Below are positions 49,098 through 61,673 of a stretch of DNA of 64,000 nucleotides, in pieces. This DNA comes from Atherinomorus stipes (lineage: Eukaryota; Chordata; Actinopteri; Atheriniformes; Atherinidae). The position numbers and the translations under genes were made by a program. Below the pieces are notes generated by a model. The model ran no database searches. It had not been told where the DNA came from and saw only the letters and a list, made by a program, of their open reading frames with translations. The stretch covers positions 1,550,001-1,614,000 of the forward strand of contig JALJCO010003968.1 in NCBI GenBank assembly GCA_023101725.1, written 5' to 3'. Positions within the stretch are counted from its first letter, which is position 1. The number at the start of each line of letters is the position of its first letter.

Positions 49098-49433
49098 AGC
49101 AACCTTTACCGATCTTGCATTTCAGAAAGCACAGCAAGATTATTTGAATATAAACAGTCCCGCCTCACTCCTAAGACACACCCCTTCATTCTCTCCACCT
49201 CCCAATGCAGAATCAAAGGTCTGACAGGCAGGTCCGTTGGACAATCCTAGAGGTGCACCCCACTTCAAGGATTGGTTGGAGTTTTTCATTGAATATTTAG
49301 AGATTGGAATGATATTTTATTTTGATTAATGGTGGGTCTGTCTTGTATTTTAGAGTTCCATTACCTCATTCATAGCATTTTACCCTGTTAGAAAAATAGT
49401 GTAAGAATGCAACATCGGTAAGGGTTGCTTTAA
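49094..49433. mobile_element. TTAA-flanked MITE B, sharing its TTAA with MITE A
   Basis: The left end TTAAAGCAACCTTTACCG and the reverse complement of the right end TTAAAGCAACCCTTACCG differ at one base over 18. A second copy lies at 35710-36039. Length is 340 bp with no coding capacity. Confidence 0.85.
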
Positions 49434-49579
49434 GTCACACACAAGCCATAACCTATTCTCTACTGGGACGCCTTTGTAGCGACCCACCTCCACCTCTAGA
49501 GGCAGAACTCCTGCTCTGAACTGAGGACACAAAGACCTCTGACCACTTTTTAAATGACATCTGACATAGAAATCCTACC

Positions 49580-49650
49580 GGTTTAACAGTGGATATATAT
49601 ATAAGTATATATACATATGTATATATATGTATATAAGTTATTACACCATG
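49580..49650. repeat. AT/AC-rich microsatellite
   Basis: Imperfect TATATA/CATATG repeats at about 49591-49636 inside the hAT-type element. Confidence 0.6.
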
Positions 49651-50028
49651 GAGCCCCTCAGGTAACATGACGAATTTTTTTCCCTTTTGCATTACCAGCA
49701 AGCTCGACCTCAACAGCATTTGCAAACAGTTGTTTGGTCCATGTCTGACCTTTTAAAGACGTAAAGCTTCCAAACCATAGACGTGGCTCCTCTTTTGGGA
49801 ATTAGTTCCTCCTGGTAAAGAGCGTGTGCTTCACTTTGACAGTTCTCACTGGCTTTTAACCTCGCATACAGTGTTGTTTGTGTCCAGCAGTGAAATCAGT
49901 CCCACTGCAAACATTCCAGATATTGTCTGGACTATTCACCGGTATAGCTGTATATGAAAAATACATATAACAAAAATAAACACCGGTTTTCCATATGAAC
50001 CGGTATACCGCACAGCCCTATCAGCAGG

Positions 50029-50912
50029 TACAATTGTTTCAGAGAGAACAAGAAGTAATGCACTGAACGCACACCATGCAAGACTCCATTTCTGAGGAAA
50101 AGCATGTTGATGGAGCTTGAGGTTTGCACCATAACATCTGGATAAATAACATTCTGGGAAAACATAGTCTGGTCAGATGAGACCAAAACTGAACTCTTGG
50201 ATGTCACATTTGGTGGAGAAATGGCACCACACTTGACCCCCAAAACACCATAGCAACAGTGAAGTTTGGAGGTGAGATCATGGTGGGGCATACTGGCAGG
50301 CTTGATATCATTGAAGGAAAAATGAATGGGAAAAAGTAGAGACATTCTTGGCCAGAATCTGCTGCCATCTTCCAGCTGCTGAAGATGAAAAGAGGCTGGA
50401 TCTGTCAGCAAAACAACCATCCCAAGCACACAGCCAAGGAAACACTCAATTGGTTTAAGAAAAAGAAAATAAAGCTGCTACAATGGCCCAGTCGATCACC
50501 CAACTTGAATCCAACTGAAAATCTTTAGAAAAGACTGAAGTTCCGAGTTCATAGATCCCCGGAACCTTTAAGATATAAAGGCAGTTTCTGTAAAAGAATG
50601 GACCAGATCACACCCGAGCAATGAATTCCACTGGCTTCTCCATACAGGAGGCATCTGGAGGCTGGAATCACCAACAAAGGTTTTTGCACTAAGTATTAAA
50701 TACATTTTGGTAAGCATATTCAATACTTATTCCCTGTGTCATTTCACTATATTACACATAATCTATGGACATAACTGTTTGGATTTCTTTTTATGTGTGC
50801 ATTACCTGGGTTGTTGCCAACATCTAGTGAAAATTTCATGTCAATAGCTCTATGAGAAATGTATTTTCTGAGAAAAATGTTAACGTGTTCAGTATTTTTT
50901 CCCCCTTGGTAT
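50029..50912 (+). mobile_element. Tc1/mariner element, right half (dead transposase)
   Basis: Resumes the transposase after the hAT insertion (TIVSERTRS..., first catalytic region SDETKTEL near 50177). It passes through [20 protein letters not shown], where the expected second Asp of the DDE triad is Asn or lost, to [15 protein letters not shown] followed by a stop at about 50528. A right inverted repeat of about 210 bp ends at 50912 next to TA. The lost catalytic residue, stops and frameshifts make the transposase dead. Confidence 0.88.
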
Positions 50913-52800
50913 ATTTGAAAGTTTGGAATAGGTAGATTCAGATAAATGCTCTTGCTTGAAACCTCATCCATCAATGTACTTCCCTCAAATAGTAAGAAAA
51001 CAAGCTTTGGTAATGGATGGATTTATCAGGATTTTTTTCAACAGTAGATTAAGTTAAGTATAATTGTGGGTAAACTGCTGCTTGGATGTCAAAAGGAAGG
51101 GCATTTTTCAGATTGTGGAGCTAAAATGTTTTCTTCGATTATTCATTTTTGGATAAATCTGATTCAGGAAACTATCTGGAAAAACTGCCTGGAAAAACTG
51201 TCAAAGTCAATATTCTTTAAAAAAGAAATACTTTGTCAAATGGGAGCATTGTGGGTCAAAGCATGAGCAAAACTCAACCAATCAGATTAGCCAAGCATTG
51301 CAAGCAAACAAGTAATAAATAGAAGTTCATCTCATTTATCTAATTTCAGCCTCCTTATCTCCTCTTGCCTCCATCCTCCTGCCTGTGACCTGATAATGAT
51401 TCACTGTCAACTGAAATTCAAGGATGTTTTCAATTCTTAAAATGTGCTCTGAGGAGAAAAAAACATCCAGAAGTGAGGAAGCTTGCTTGAGGACTAGTGT
51501 GTCCTTTGCAGAGACAAGTTATTGTGCACATGTGACATCTGGGGGGGGGGTGTGATATATTAATCCTGCACAAACATAAAATTTTTCTCAAACAGGTGTA
51601 TCTGACAAAACTGATTAATCAAACAGTGGTAAGAGGATGCAGCTGTGTTACACATCACATTTAGTTTAAAATGATGGCTCTGAAAGTCTTGTCTTCATGT
51701 TCAACACCTCACATCTATACTCTCGCCTCGTGTTTGTCCTTGAGCCCTCGACTCCCTTCTCTGGAGGAAAAAGGCAAAGAGCAAATAAAAGAGTTGAGTG
51801 AAGGATTTCAGAGGTTGTAGATTGGAAAATTGATATGTCACTCCGATGTGAGTCACAAAGGCACACTGTGGGGTAATACAGATCTATATTGGTTATATAC
51901 AGTAGTATTGCTTGAAAAATCATGTAGGCCTACTGAGTGTTTAATTCCTTTCTGTGTCAGATTTAATATTTCTTAGCTGGAGCTGTTACTTAACATCGAA
52001 ATGAAATATTTGGAATAAACCATGCCTGGGATCCTGTCTCAATGACGTGTCCTGCAGAAATAGGTTTATTATATGCGTCTCAGGTGTTTGGATGAAAGTT
52101 TAAAGTCTAGTTAGCCTGTTAATAGGCTTCATTATCAACCACAGCGCTGCCACCAGCCTTTAGGGTCCCATAAGTACAACAGCTTTGTGGTTATGTGAGC
52201 GTGACTAGGCAACGTTATACCCTTACATTAACAGGCAAGATATCTCAGTGATATCTGTTTGTATGTAACTGCTCTCTTGTTTATTTCTTTTGATCACGAA
52301 CAGCACATCGAGTTGCCTTATGTATGAGAAGTGATATACACATAAGCTTGCCTTGCTTTGAATATGATTCCTTGGGTTTAGGCTTACAGTGAATGAGAAA
52401 TCAAAACATCTCTTGGTTAGAGTTGATAAATGTTCTAGGTTAGGGATGAAATACATTCTGTTTAGGATCATCAAACACCATTTAAAAAATATATCAATTT
52501 AACCCTTATTAGTTGCACTGCTGCTATACTGTATAATGTTAAATGCTGCCACTAGCACCAACATGATGCCTTGCAATGCAGCCTGCACAGTAGGCATTGA
52601 TTATTTGCCAAATTGCCAATTTCCGTTTTTAATTGATAAGTTGAAAACATGTTTTGGTTAGTGAAATTAAAATCAGCTAAAGACTCAACATTTACAAGCA
52701 GTTCCTATGGTGAGCACTTGGAGTCGCATAGTCATTGAAAGTATAGTCCGTATCTGCATACGCATTCGCCACATCGGCATATTCTAGAACACGCCGGCTT
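50913..52800. other. Intergenic, upstream of the second gene
   Basis: AT-rich sequence with a short G-run near 51541 and no supported exon. Regulatory sequence of the downstream gene may lie at its right end, but no motif was clear enough to call. Confidence 0.5.
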
Positions 52801-53245
52801 TAGGACCCAGCAGAATCCAAAGCGCACATGGCAGAGTGTTGCCGCTCCGGTACGAGAGGCGATGGCAAGTCCGCGGCTTCACTCTGCTCCGCAACGTCCT
52901 CACTCTGCCTTTTCTGTCGCTTTCTAACATAACCCGAGCAACTCACACCCGCAAAAACACTAACACACGCTTCAGTAGGTTTTCCCCCTTAAACCGTTTC
53001 CCTCCACATGTTGGTTGTAAAAGTTTAGCTATGACATCTTTCTTGGAGTGACAGCCGGCTGAATCTCGTTGGAGTCTGGGGTTGTGGAGTCTTTTTCTTT
53101 TGCCTTTCCCCCCTGCTTAAATCACGGTGAACTTGCTTGACACACATCTTCAGCCTGTCACCTGTGAGAAGTATCTGGTGACGCTGAATTAACTACGCTG
53201 TCTGACCGGAGCGGTTTGCCCCGTCTCACCCCAACGAACCCGGGC
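52800..53245 (+). promoter_or_regulatory. Promoter-proximal region and 5' UTR of the second gene, with an upstream ORF
   Basis: Richer in G+C and CpG than its surroundings (52730-53250), as expected of a TATA-less vertebrate promoter and leader. It contains an upstream open frame from ATG 52836 to TGA 53051 (71 codons) that ends about 195 bases before the main ATG. Whether the transcript starts before 52836 is not known, so translational control by this frame is only a possibility. Confidence 0.5.
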
Positions 53246-53342
53246 ATGATGAGCTGGAGGCGGCGGAGGAACTTTGCGCTTCTCATCTTGGCTCTCCACG
53301 TCTGGTGTTTGTCCACGGCTGTAGAAAACGCTGACAAAGAGG
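53246..53342 (+). CDS. adam12: Secreted/membrane protein first coding exon, probable adam12
   Basis: Two adjacent ATGs (53246, 53249) open a 32-codon frame, MMSWRRRRN then the hydrophobic core FALLILALHVWCL, then STA before VENADKE. This is a classical signal peptide with a likely cut after STA (about residue 25). It ends in phase 1 at the consensus donor GAGG|GTGAGT. Only the signal peptide is in view, so the family is not shown by the sequence itself. The adam12 name rests on synteny, because in human 10q26 ADAM12 lies immediately downstream of C10orf90 on the same strand, exactly this layout. ADAM12 is a disintegrin-metalloprotease whose exon 1 likewise holds the signal peptide and is followed by a very long intron 1. 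Confidence 0.6.
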
Positions 53343-56300
53343 GTGAGTTTGCAACACATCTATTTATGTTAACATGAACTGGAGCTCGTGTTAGATTTAA
53401 TTTTTATTTCAATGGGATATGAGTTTTAAAATGTGTATAAAATCACTGTCATGCTGTGTATTTCACACCAAAAGAAGGCAGAAGGAAATGGGAGTTTGTT
53501 TTTCGAGATCCATCTTTCTGCTTGGATGGAACAATAAAAGGAAGTGGGACTGTTGTCGGATGAACAGATGAGTTTAACATCCAGGAGGATGCAGCTTCAT
53601 CTCTAGATTGTAAACATGAGCCAAAGCAGGATATTGTTTTTACGCAGCTGCTAAATTTAATCTACTGAATGCATGAGACAGAAATAATAATGTGCACGAG
53701 ACAGAATATTGTGCCACTCATTACAAACATTATATGTTGTGATCATAAAGCAAAATGTCGAAGCTAAAGACAGAGAACAAGAGCAGGTTAGATGACTGTA
53801 AAGCACAAGAGGATGCTAAAATGTCTGTGGCAATACAGACAACTTTGATTATACAAGAGGCCAGTCAACAAATCTCTCCTCATTTCATTGTAAGATAATG
53901 GGATTATAATTTCCCCCTGTAAATGTCAAATCCAATATAGCCCAACAGCTTTCCTCACATAAGGAACCTACTGTTTATGGTCACAGACTTGTTTATTGTC
54001 ACAAACAATGCAGATGTCTGATTAATAGCATCACAGAAATTATGACCAATCATCCCCTTTAATTACCCTAGCTGGCAGAAGCAGAAAGATGCGGCTCAGG
54101 CGATGTTTGCTGCGCCCATCAGCTCAGTGTGGGGTCATTAAAGCCTTCACTCACAGGCTGGGCTCATATATACATGCAGGGAGTAAAAATAGTTTTAAAG
54201 GGTAGTGTGAGTGTTGAAATAGGGCAGCCTCTTTGATGTCAGCAGGATATTGACTCCTGCCTTTATCTGAAATTTTTATCATGGCCTCGCTCCACTTCAG
54301 TGGAGAACATATTAATGTCAGTATCATGCTGCAGTTTTTTGTTTTCTTTTACTGTCCATGGGCTTTAATCTGGTTAGAATTAGGCATAGAATTCACAAAG
54401 CATTTTTTTATTCAACAAATACAGCAGTTTTGTTTTGTTAACTAATGGGAAAACCAACATGAGCTGCAGATGGAAAATATTTTTCAGGTTATTTCAAGAG
54501 TTGAAATTATTGCTCTCTTTTGCATGGGTGCGTTAATCATCTTAGTTGTAAAGGTGTGGAGCATGGTGATGCTTTAAGGGGGGATGAACACCACCTTCTA
54601 CCAAAGCAGCCCATCATAAATTGATTAAGGCAAACGTGCCACTGTGCAACAAAACACAGCATTTAAAAATACTACAATAATGGGGATCCTAACTTGAGAC
54701 GGGTGGTAGATTGACAAAGACTTCACGATACGATACATAGCACGATACATGGGTCACGATACGACAGCATTGTGATATTGTGACACCGCGATATGTTGGG
54801 ATATATTGCGATATATTCCTTTAGAAAAATTTAAAATGCAGCTTGTAAAGGTTGTACCTATGCATCGGAGGACGGAAACAACAAAGTGAGTCAAAATCAA
54901 TTAAATTCAATTTATCCATGTCACATTTATTAAACTTGGACAGGTTTCTTTGCCACTTGGATCTCATAATAAAACCGTTTTTCAATCCTTCCCCTGAACA
55001 TGAATATTTCTCACTTTGGGAAATGAATAGATCTGAAGAGTTCATTTGCAAAAACAGATGAACACCATTTAGAAAAAATGGAGTTAACTGCTTTTGCAAA
55101 TAAACTCTTTATATGCAAATGAAATAAAAATAAAGTGCTTTTGAAAATAGTATTACCACAGCTGAGCTGGAATATAAATGTACATGAATTCATGTGAAAT
55201 TAGTAAAACAGTAAAACAAAGTTGTATATAAGTATATGAAAATGCATATGAGTGCATATGAGAAATAAATATTTCTGTCAGTGTTTGAGATAATGCATTA
55301 TAATATCAACAACAGGGTGGTTTTCATAAACTGGGTGGTTTATGAAAGTCCTGGACATAAATGTCAGTGGAAAGTAGCTGAAACGCTGCTGAAATCTTGC
55401 GAGATTTCGTTAGTAAAATAGATCGATACCATGTTTTTCAATATCGATATGACATCAGTATGTGAAATATTGTTTTTTTTCAGTCTATCAATATTTTGTT
55501 ACAGGCATTTTGCTATAACAAATGTCTCCAAATACATGATGACAAATCCCCCTTGTGGCTGTAAGAGTTGCAGTATCGCGCTTGGGGAGATTTGTACTGT
55601 AGCAAATGAGGAAATAGTCTGTCGGTATTGCAGAAGTACAAACTCAGTGGGAGATGGAGGTACAATGTGGAGTTTTACACAAGGTAACACCTGTCTGCCT
55701 CCTGCTTCAGTTACACAGATTTCTTATAAACAAAGCTAACCACTTCCTCACTTTAACCAATTAGTTAATAATCTTGATGTAAACAAGTTATTATTTCATT
55801 AAAATCAGTCTCATCCATATAAGACTAAAAAAAAAAGTGAAACTCTGTAATTAATTTCAGGTCCAGATCAGAAACATAGATTATGTATACTTTCTTTTGG
55901 TAGTAGTCCTTCCCATTAATCTGACTGCAAGTGTTGGCTTTGTGCCTGAGTAAGGATTTCCATCACTGCACTGTAACAGCTGTGTTTACGTAGATCACTG
56001 CAAGGCCTTAAGTGGAAAACAGCCATTTCATTCCTCTCTTTTGTTGGAATAAATAATGTTCCCACAGCAAATGATCAAACCAAGTAAGGTGAGGTGACAT
56101 GGAAATATGGTTTAAACAAAACTGGCATATGATGGACCCTTTTTTTATTGGAGAGCTCAGAAGATTTAAGAGTTGTTGAGCACAAAATTATTTGACAATG
56201 CTTTATTCCTAATTGGGAAAATGAATATTGCCAACTGCTGGAACAGTAAATGAAGCCCAGCAGAAGAAGCTCTGATGAGTTTGCTGCTTTGTTCGAGGGA

Positions 56301-56600
56301 GCAGCAGAAAAACCAAAAATCGCATCAATTACTCTCTTTTCTCCCCCATTGTCTGAATCAAATTTTATCATTAAGGTTGGAAAAAACCATTTTTATATCC
56401 TCCTTACATGAATCCATTTTTCACTTATTGAAAGAGTTTCATTCTGAGTTTCATGCTTTGTAGGAAGAGATCTTTTAGTGTGTTTTTGTTTGATTTCCCT
56501 GAAAAGACTTATATTTGTATCTCTACTCAGAATGATTTAAATCACATAAAAGAAAAATTTGACAAGGATGACCTAGGTGTCAGTTTTAATACGGTGCAAG

Positions 56601-56941
56601 TAGAGCTGCAGCTAGAGATTATTTTAATAGTCGATTAATCTACCCCTGTAATCGATCGATTAATCGGATATGCTCTTTCTTTGTTTTTAAAGATGTGACT
56701 GAGATGCAGTGGAGTAATAATGAGTCCAAATTGTCACCAAAGACTGTGGCTGACACGCAACGAGTAGGTGCATTACTGCCCTACACTGGTGGGGAGTGTC
56801 CAGAAATAGTTTATATAGACCGGAAGCAATGCATGAAGCAGGACTTTAAAAGTTAAACGAAGCATCGATTACTAAAATATTAATCGAATTTTTTTTTCTA
56901 ATCGATTAATTCGAATAATTGGATTAATTGTTTCAGCCTTA
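56601..56941. mobile_element. hAT-type MITE, 341 bp
   Basis: Begins TAGAGCTGCAGC and ends ...TTTCAGCCTTA. The ends form an imperfect inverted repeat with repeated CGATTAAT words inside. Flanking 8-bp direct repeats GGTGCAAG (56593-56600, 56942-56949) are perfect. Confidence 0.88.
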
Positions 56942-59900
56942 GGTGCAAGTTTGTTGCAGTTATGTTGATGAATCAACCTGTGCAGGTTGAGGTGGGTCAT
57001 TTTGGCCTTTTGAGAGGAATCCAACAGATTGTGTTCAGCAAACAAATAAAAAAGCTGTCCAATGAAGGACTTGTGGCGTAGTTATGGCATGCAAATGAAT
57101 AAATACTTCGGTAAACATGGTTTTGAACATCAGCTGAGCAGAATATAATTGAATAAATTGACATTTAGCCATAATGATTTGGCTTAACATTGGTTTATAT
57201 CTGACTCAAATGGCTACTAACCCTAAACCAGATTTGTGATGTGTGCTTTGCCAGATTGAACCAAACTTAGACCTGGCATGAATTGACACTTTCCCAAAGC
57301 TAGCACTATTACTGCTGACTGAAATGAATTTTCAACCCAACTCTGTACACCTAAAACTGCCACCGCTACTTTTCCTGCCAAAGCTGGCCGCTTTAAATGG
57401 ACCAGAGCTGACTGACATTCAGTCTTCCACTGCCAGATTATTTCTGAGTGTGCCAGCACTCTGCTGCAATCAGCTACCTGGCTGGAGTTCAGAAACTGTT
57501 GTGTTAGCATTTACTGAAGGAAGTGATGCATCAGAAAATAAGGAATTCCTTTGGAGGCATTTTAAAGGTGTCCTGTTGAGTTCTGCCCTTGAACTCAATA
57601 ATCAGATACTTGAATGTATTTTTATATTCTACAATAGAGAATCCTGTAGAACTACACACTGCCTATAGATGAGATTACACACAGATCTGCACTACCACAA
57701 AGAAAAGAGGATTTACGCATCTGTAGCATCCATATGTGCTGTATGATAAATTGGTCTGTTCAGTTGTCCATCTCTTGCGACCTCAAACCCTTTTAGGTGT
57801 TTTTAATTTTTGTATTTTATAAATATTGACACGGTTAAATTCTGGAACAACAATCATTAAGAGGTGAACAAAGTAGAAATCATGTTTGCAGTAGTTGCTG
57901 CTGCAGCCTGCCCAGTCTTCAGAGAAATTATTTAACAAAAATTGAGCACATTTGACAAAAGCATTTGTTTGTTCTCATGTGAAGTGTTATTTACTTTTAG
58001 AATTTGGATCCCTTCTGAACTTCACATCAAAAAAAAATAAAAAAAAGAATCCCTCAAGGGTAAGAATCAAGCAGTCTGTGTTTACAAGTCTGAGTCTTTG
58101 TTTCTCCTCTGCATATCAGCCAGTTTTCTGAGGATCTGATGGGCTTTTTTTTCCAGGCTACAGGAAACTCAATAAATAATAAGAGACAGAGCCAAATGAC
58201 CTGGATTAGATTTGAGGATATCAGCTGGTCAGACTGAGCCATCAGACAGAATTAATTAGAAAGATTAGAGTCTTTGTTGTCCAAACAAACTGTTGAAGAG
58301 GAGGATAAAAACTGCTGTGGGAGCCCTGAAACCCAGAGAAATTCATGCGTTCTTCCTTTTAGACTTTGAATATTTCACACAACTTTCAGCACACTTTCCT
58401 AAGAAGTAACTCAGGCCTATTGTTCAGTCTGTGGTGGAATGCTAACAGATGACTTTCATACTGGTTTAAAAGGGAAAAAAAAAAAACCTTTCTGCTAAAT
58501 CCATTCAGGAAATAACCTCACTCTGGTTTATCTTTCAAACCCTTGGGGTGGCTGCCGCTTGACATTTTGAGGACAGGCTGGCATTGATTTGTTGGCCATG
58601 AGGGAAGGACAAGCACAGTTTGAAACGTCTCCCTCTGTTAAGCATCACTGGTCATTACAGCCATCAGTGTGATTTAGCTTTCTCTTGCTCCGCCTGTGGA
58701 TGACAGAGTTGCAGATATAACAGATTAGATGATGTTATGAGATGGCAACATAACACAATACAAAACCAGCGGCAACTCCGAATAATAAAAACTAACGGGC
58801 ACATGCAGAATAGTGCCCTGGGGAATTCCACGTGTCATTAGTGAAAGCATGGAGAGAGTGGGAAGAAAAAGCATATATTAGAGATTTATGGTAGAACTGC
58901 TGTATGGAAACAACAAAGCTGCAGACCACTGCCGCCCGCAGAGCCATGACAAGCAGCAGTCAGTCATGTGTGTGATGTAGGGTGGGTGAAATCCCCCTCA
59001 ATCTGCATCAGCCTGGCACAAAGACAGGTGTGATGGCAGTCACCTACATTTTACTGCAGTAACTGATTGTGTCCTGTGAAGCACTGGTATTTTTGTGGGA
59101 CAATTCCATCCACAGTAAGCAGGAAAACAACTCTGATGAAAAGAAAGGAAGATGAGATGAATAGATGTCAAGAAGAAGGGGACTTGGAGTCACTTCTGTG
59201 CATCTTATCTTTAAATGGCAAGCTGTAGATATTTATTCTATAATGCAGAATGACAGCAGATATTATATTTGAAAGAAGTGCAAACATGCTGGAAGTGGAA
59301 GTGTATCTGAAGTATTGCAACCTTCACACACGCAGACAAACTGGTGGATATAAGGATTCTTAATGGTAGCAGTTTCTTGTTCGTTGCCTTTCCTCTGACG
59401 GACCATTTCTCAAGAAATCTCCTATTTCACAAGGATTAGGCCAAGGACAAAACAAAAACGTGTACAGATGCAACATTATGACTTGGGCATGGGACTCGCA
59501 CAGTTGCACAGCAGGCCCGACGACAAGGTTGTCCAACATCAATTATTTCACAGCAGAAAGGTCACACACCTCCGTGTCAGTGTATTTACCTCTAGATGTT
59601 GTCGATTGGATCCAGCCAAGCTCTTCAAACAACAGCCTTTGTACTGTGGAAGCATTTGATGGAAAGGATAGAGGCTACTAGAAAGAATAGAGGTTAAAAC
59701 TTTTGTAAAGAAAGACCTGCGAGTTAGCGATGTGTAAAACCTCTTGATCCTTGTTAAAAGTATAAAATTAGAATTCAGAATTCCAAATGTGAATGAGCAG
59801 TACAAGAGACAACTTTAATCTCTGAAGTAACTGATGTAGCGTTCCATCTTCCTGAATGAATTTAGTTAAGGAGCCTAGTTGGTCTGTGAAATTTGGTTTC

Positions 59901-60204
59901 CAAAGAAGATGAATTTAGTAACATAATGAGCCAACTAAGTATTAGTAGTTATTACTGTATATTACAATGTCTAAGGAAAGGTTAGTTTGCTCCACTGTGT
60001 CATACAGTCATGATTTCTATATGATGCTGAAATCAAAACTCATTGATAAAGAAAAGCTGTTTTATAGTTCACAACAAAATATTTTCACACTTTAATGACA
60101 GACTCACTAAATCTGCTTGACAAGAACCCACAACAAAATATTTTGATGTCCTTTTTTTTGTTCATATTTTTTCAATAATTTTAGTATCACCGTTCACATA
60201 GCGG

Positions 60205-61255
60205 TGGGAGGTCCCCATAGACTTCCATGTTAAAAACGCCAACTTCACAGCAGAAATAAACATGTTAACAGCCTGGTTTAAAATATCATTGGTTTAATAG
60301 GTCGAGTTTACCTTCATGTCAACTGTGACGGGGTGATTTTTTCTTTATCACTCTTCTGTTTAGTTTGTTAATCTTGAAATTACGTGTAATTAGGGGCTTG
60401 TCCTTTTGATTGACAGGCGACAGAGCTGTCAGTGTTTGTGTTGGTGGCTAGCTCCCTGCTTGCTTCCAGGAAGGCCTCAGCAGTAGCAAAATAGCACAAA
60501 CGTGTTTTTTTGCTGCGTTCAATTTACCACAGAACTGGGAAGTGGGAACTGGGGGGTGACGTCACACCCAACCAACTTGTGTTCCAGTTCACTGGTCGGA
60601 AACAACGTGTTTGCCAAGGCTATTGTTATTAGCCAGTGTTAGCACGGCTGGCATTGTAGTTCACATATAGGCCTACCATATGAAAGATGTAAATTACACA
60701 TCCGCAGCTTCCCCTTACATCTATATCAAACAATACCACATGTATGACGGATTTAATGCAACAAAAATAGCCAGAAGTGAAATTTATGTAACATTACAGA
60801 AGCTTCTACAACTGCTAACGCAACTACGAACATTGGGCGTGGCCATTTTTAAATCTTTACTCAGAGGTGGCAGGATTGTCTGACTTTCTGAGTGGGAAAT
60901 CCCACCTGGGGGGCCGTTACAGTTGAAACTTCCTACTTGGAACTGGGAATTTCAAAGTTTCAAGTTTAAATGGAAAGCAACATTTAGCTGGCCAACAGTG
61001 CACCTTAGCTTTAGCAAGCTTTATTCTGTTAGCTCCAGGTTAGCTCTGTTAGTTCTTACAGTAGCTACAGGCGTTGCAGAGTTTGTTTGTTGTCAACCAT
61101 TCACCCCCCACGCTCATAGCCCTCTCTCAGCTCCACCTTTTTACCCATTTTTGCATTTTTTGGGAGTGACAAGACACACAAACGCTGCCAACATGGTGGT
61201 GGTAGGAACCGCTCACCAGGCTTCAGTTCAACTTTTCAGAAACCTACAGGTGACG
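60205..61255. repeat. Dispersed repeat, copy 2, with internal insertion
   Basis: Collinear with 19530-20120 at both ends but about 450 bases longer. The extra block (about 60510-60960) begins GCTGCGTTCAATTTACC and ends with AACTGGGAATTTCAAAG. It contains inverted GGGAACTGG/CCAGTTC-like words, so it is probably a younger element inserted into this copy. Confidence 0.65.
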
Positions 61256-61673
61256 CTGTGGAAGGATTGTCCATGAACAGTCTATGCTTGGCCACCTTGG
61301 AAAAGCTGTCTTCCAAATGTGTATTGAGCAACTTATTTAGTATCACTCTGAGCCTGTTAGCCTAATTGTGTGTCGATTGGAAAGTTTTTATTCATTGTTT
61401 TGATAAAAGTCTAATTTTTGTACTTTTTAAAAAAAAGAATAGGTAAATAAAACAGCACAGTTGTGTTTTGTTTAACGAACAAATATAAATGAGTACACAA
61501 ACACAGCAAAAAAATCGAATAAATAATTCACTCTTTTATCATTTATTTACCTTTTCCTGACTCACTGGTTTTTAAATTCAACTTTGTTGTCTTCACTGCA
61601 TTCGCTTCTTACATTCTTTCACATGTCCTTGCTTGTGATTGATTACATGGCGTTCTAAATATATTATAAAATG

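Larger units (their letters stand above)
44705..50020. mobile_element. hAT-type element inserted in Tc1, expanded by nested insertions
   Basis: The left end TAGGTCTGGGCAGTAT and the reverse complement of the right end TAGGGCTGTGCGGTAT match at 13 of 16 bases. Perfect 8-bp direct repeats TCAGCAGG flank it (44697-44704 and 50021-50028), and removing the insert plus one repeat restores the Tc1 sequence. Own sequence is about 44705-44965, 48317-48467 and 49434-50020. The rest is Rex3 and two TTAA elements. No hAT transposase was recognised. Confidence 0.85.

Noticed and set aside
55431..55739. 102-codon frame with a cysteine cluster in the presumed adam12 intron
   Set aside because: It starts inside decayed repeat sequence, has no splice or family support, and the cysteine spacing does not fit a zinc-finger type I can name.
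59460..59681. Overlapping 60-85 codon frames on both strands
   Set aside because: No domain, no splice sites and no start context. Typical chance frames.
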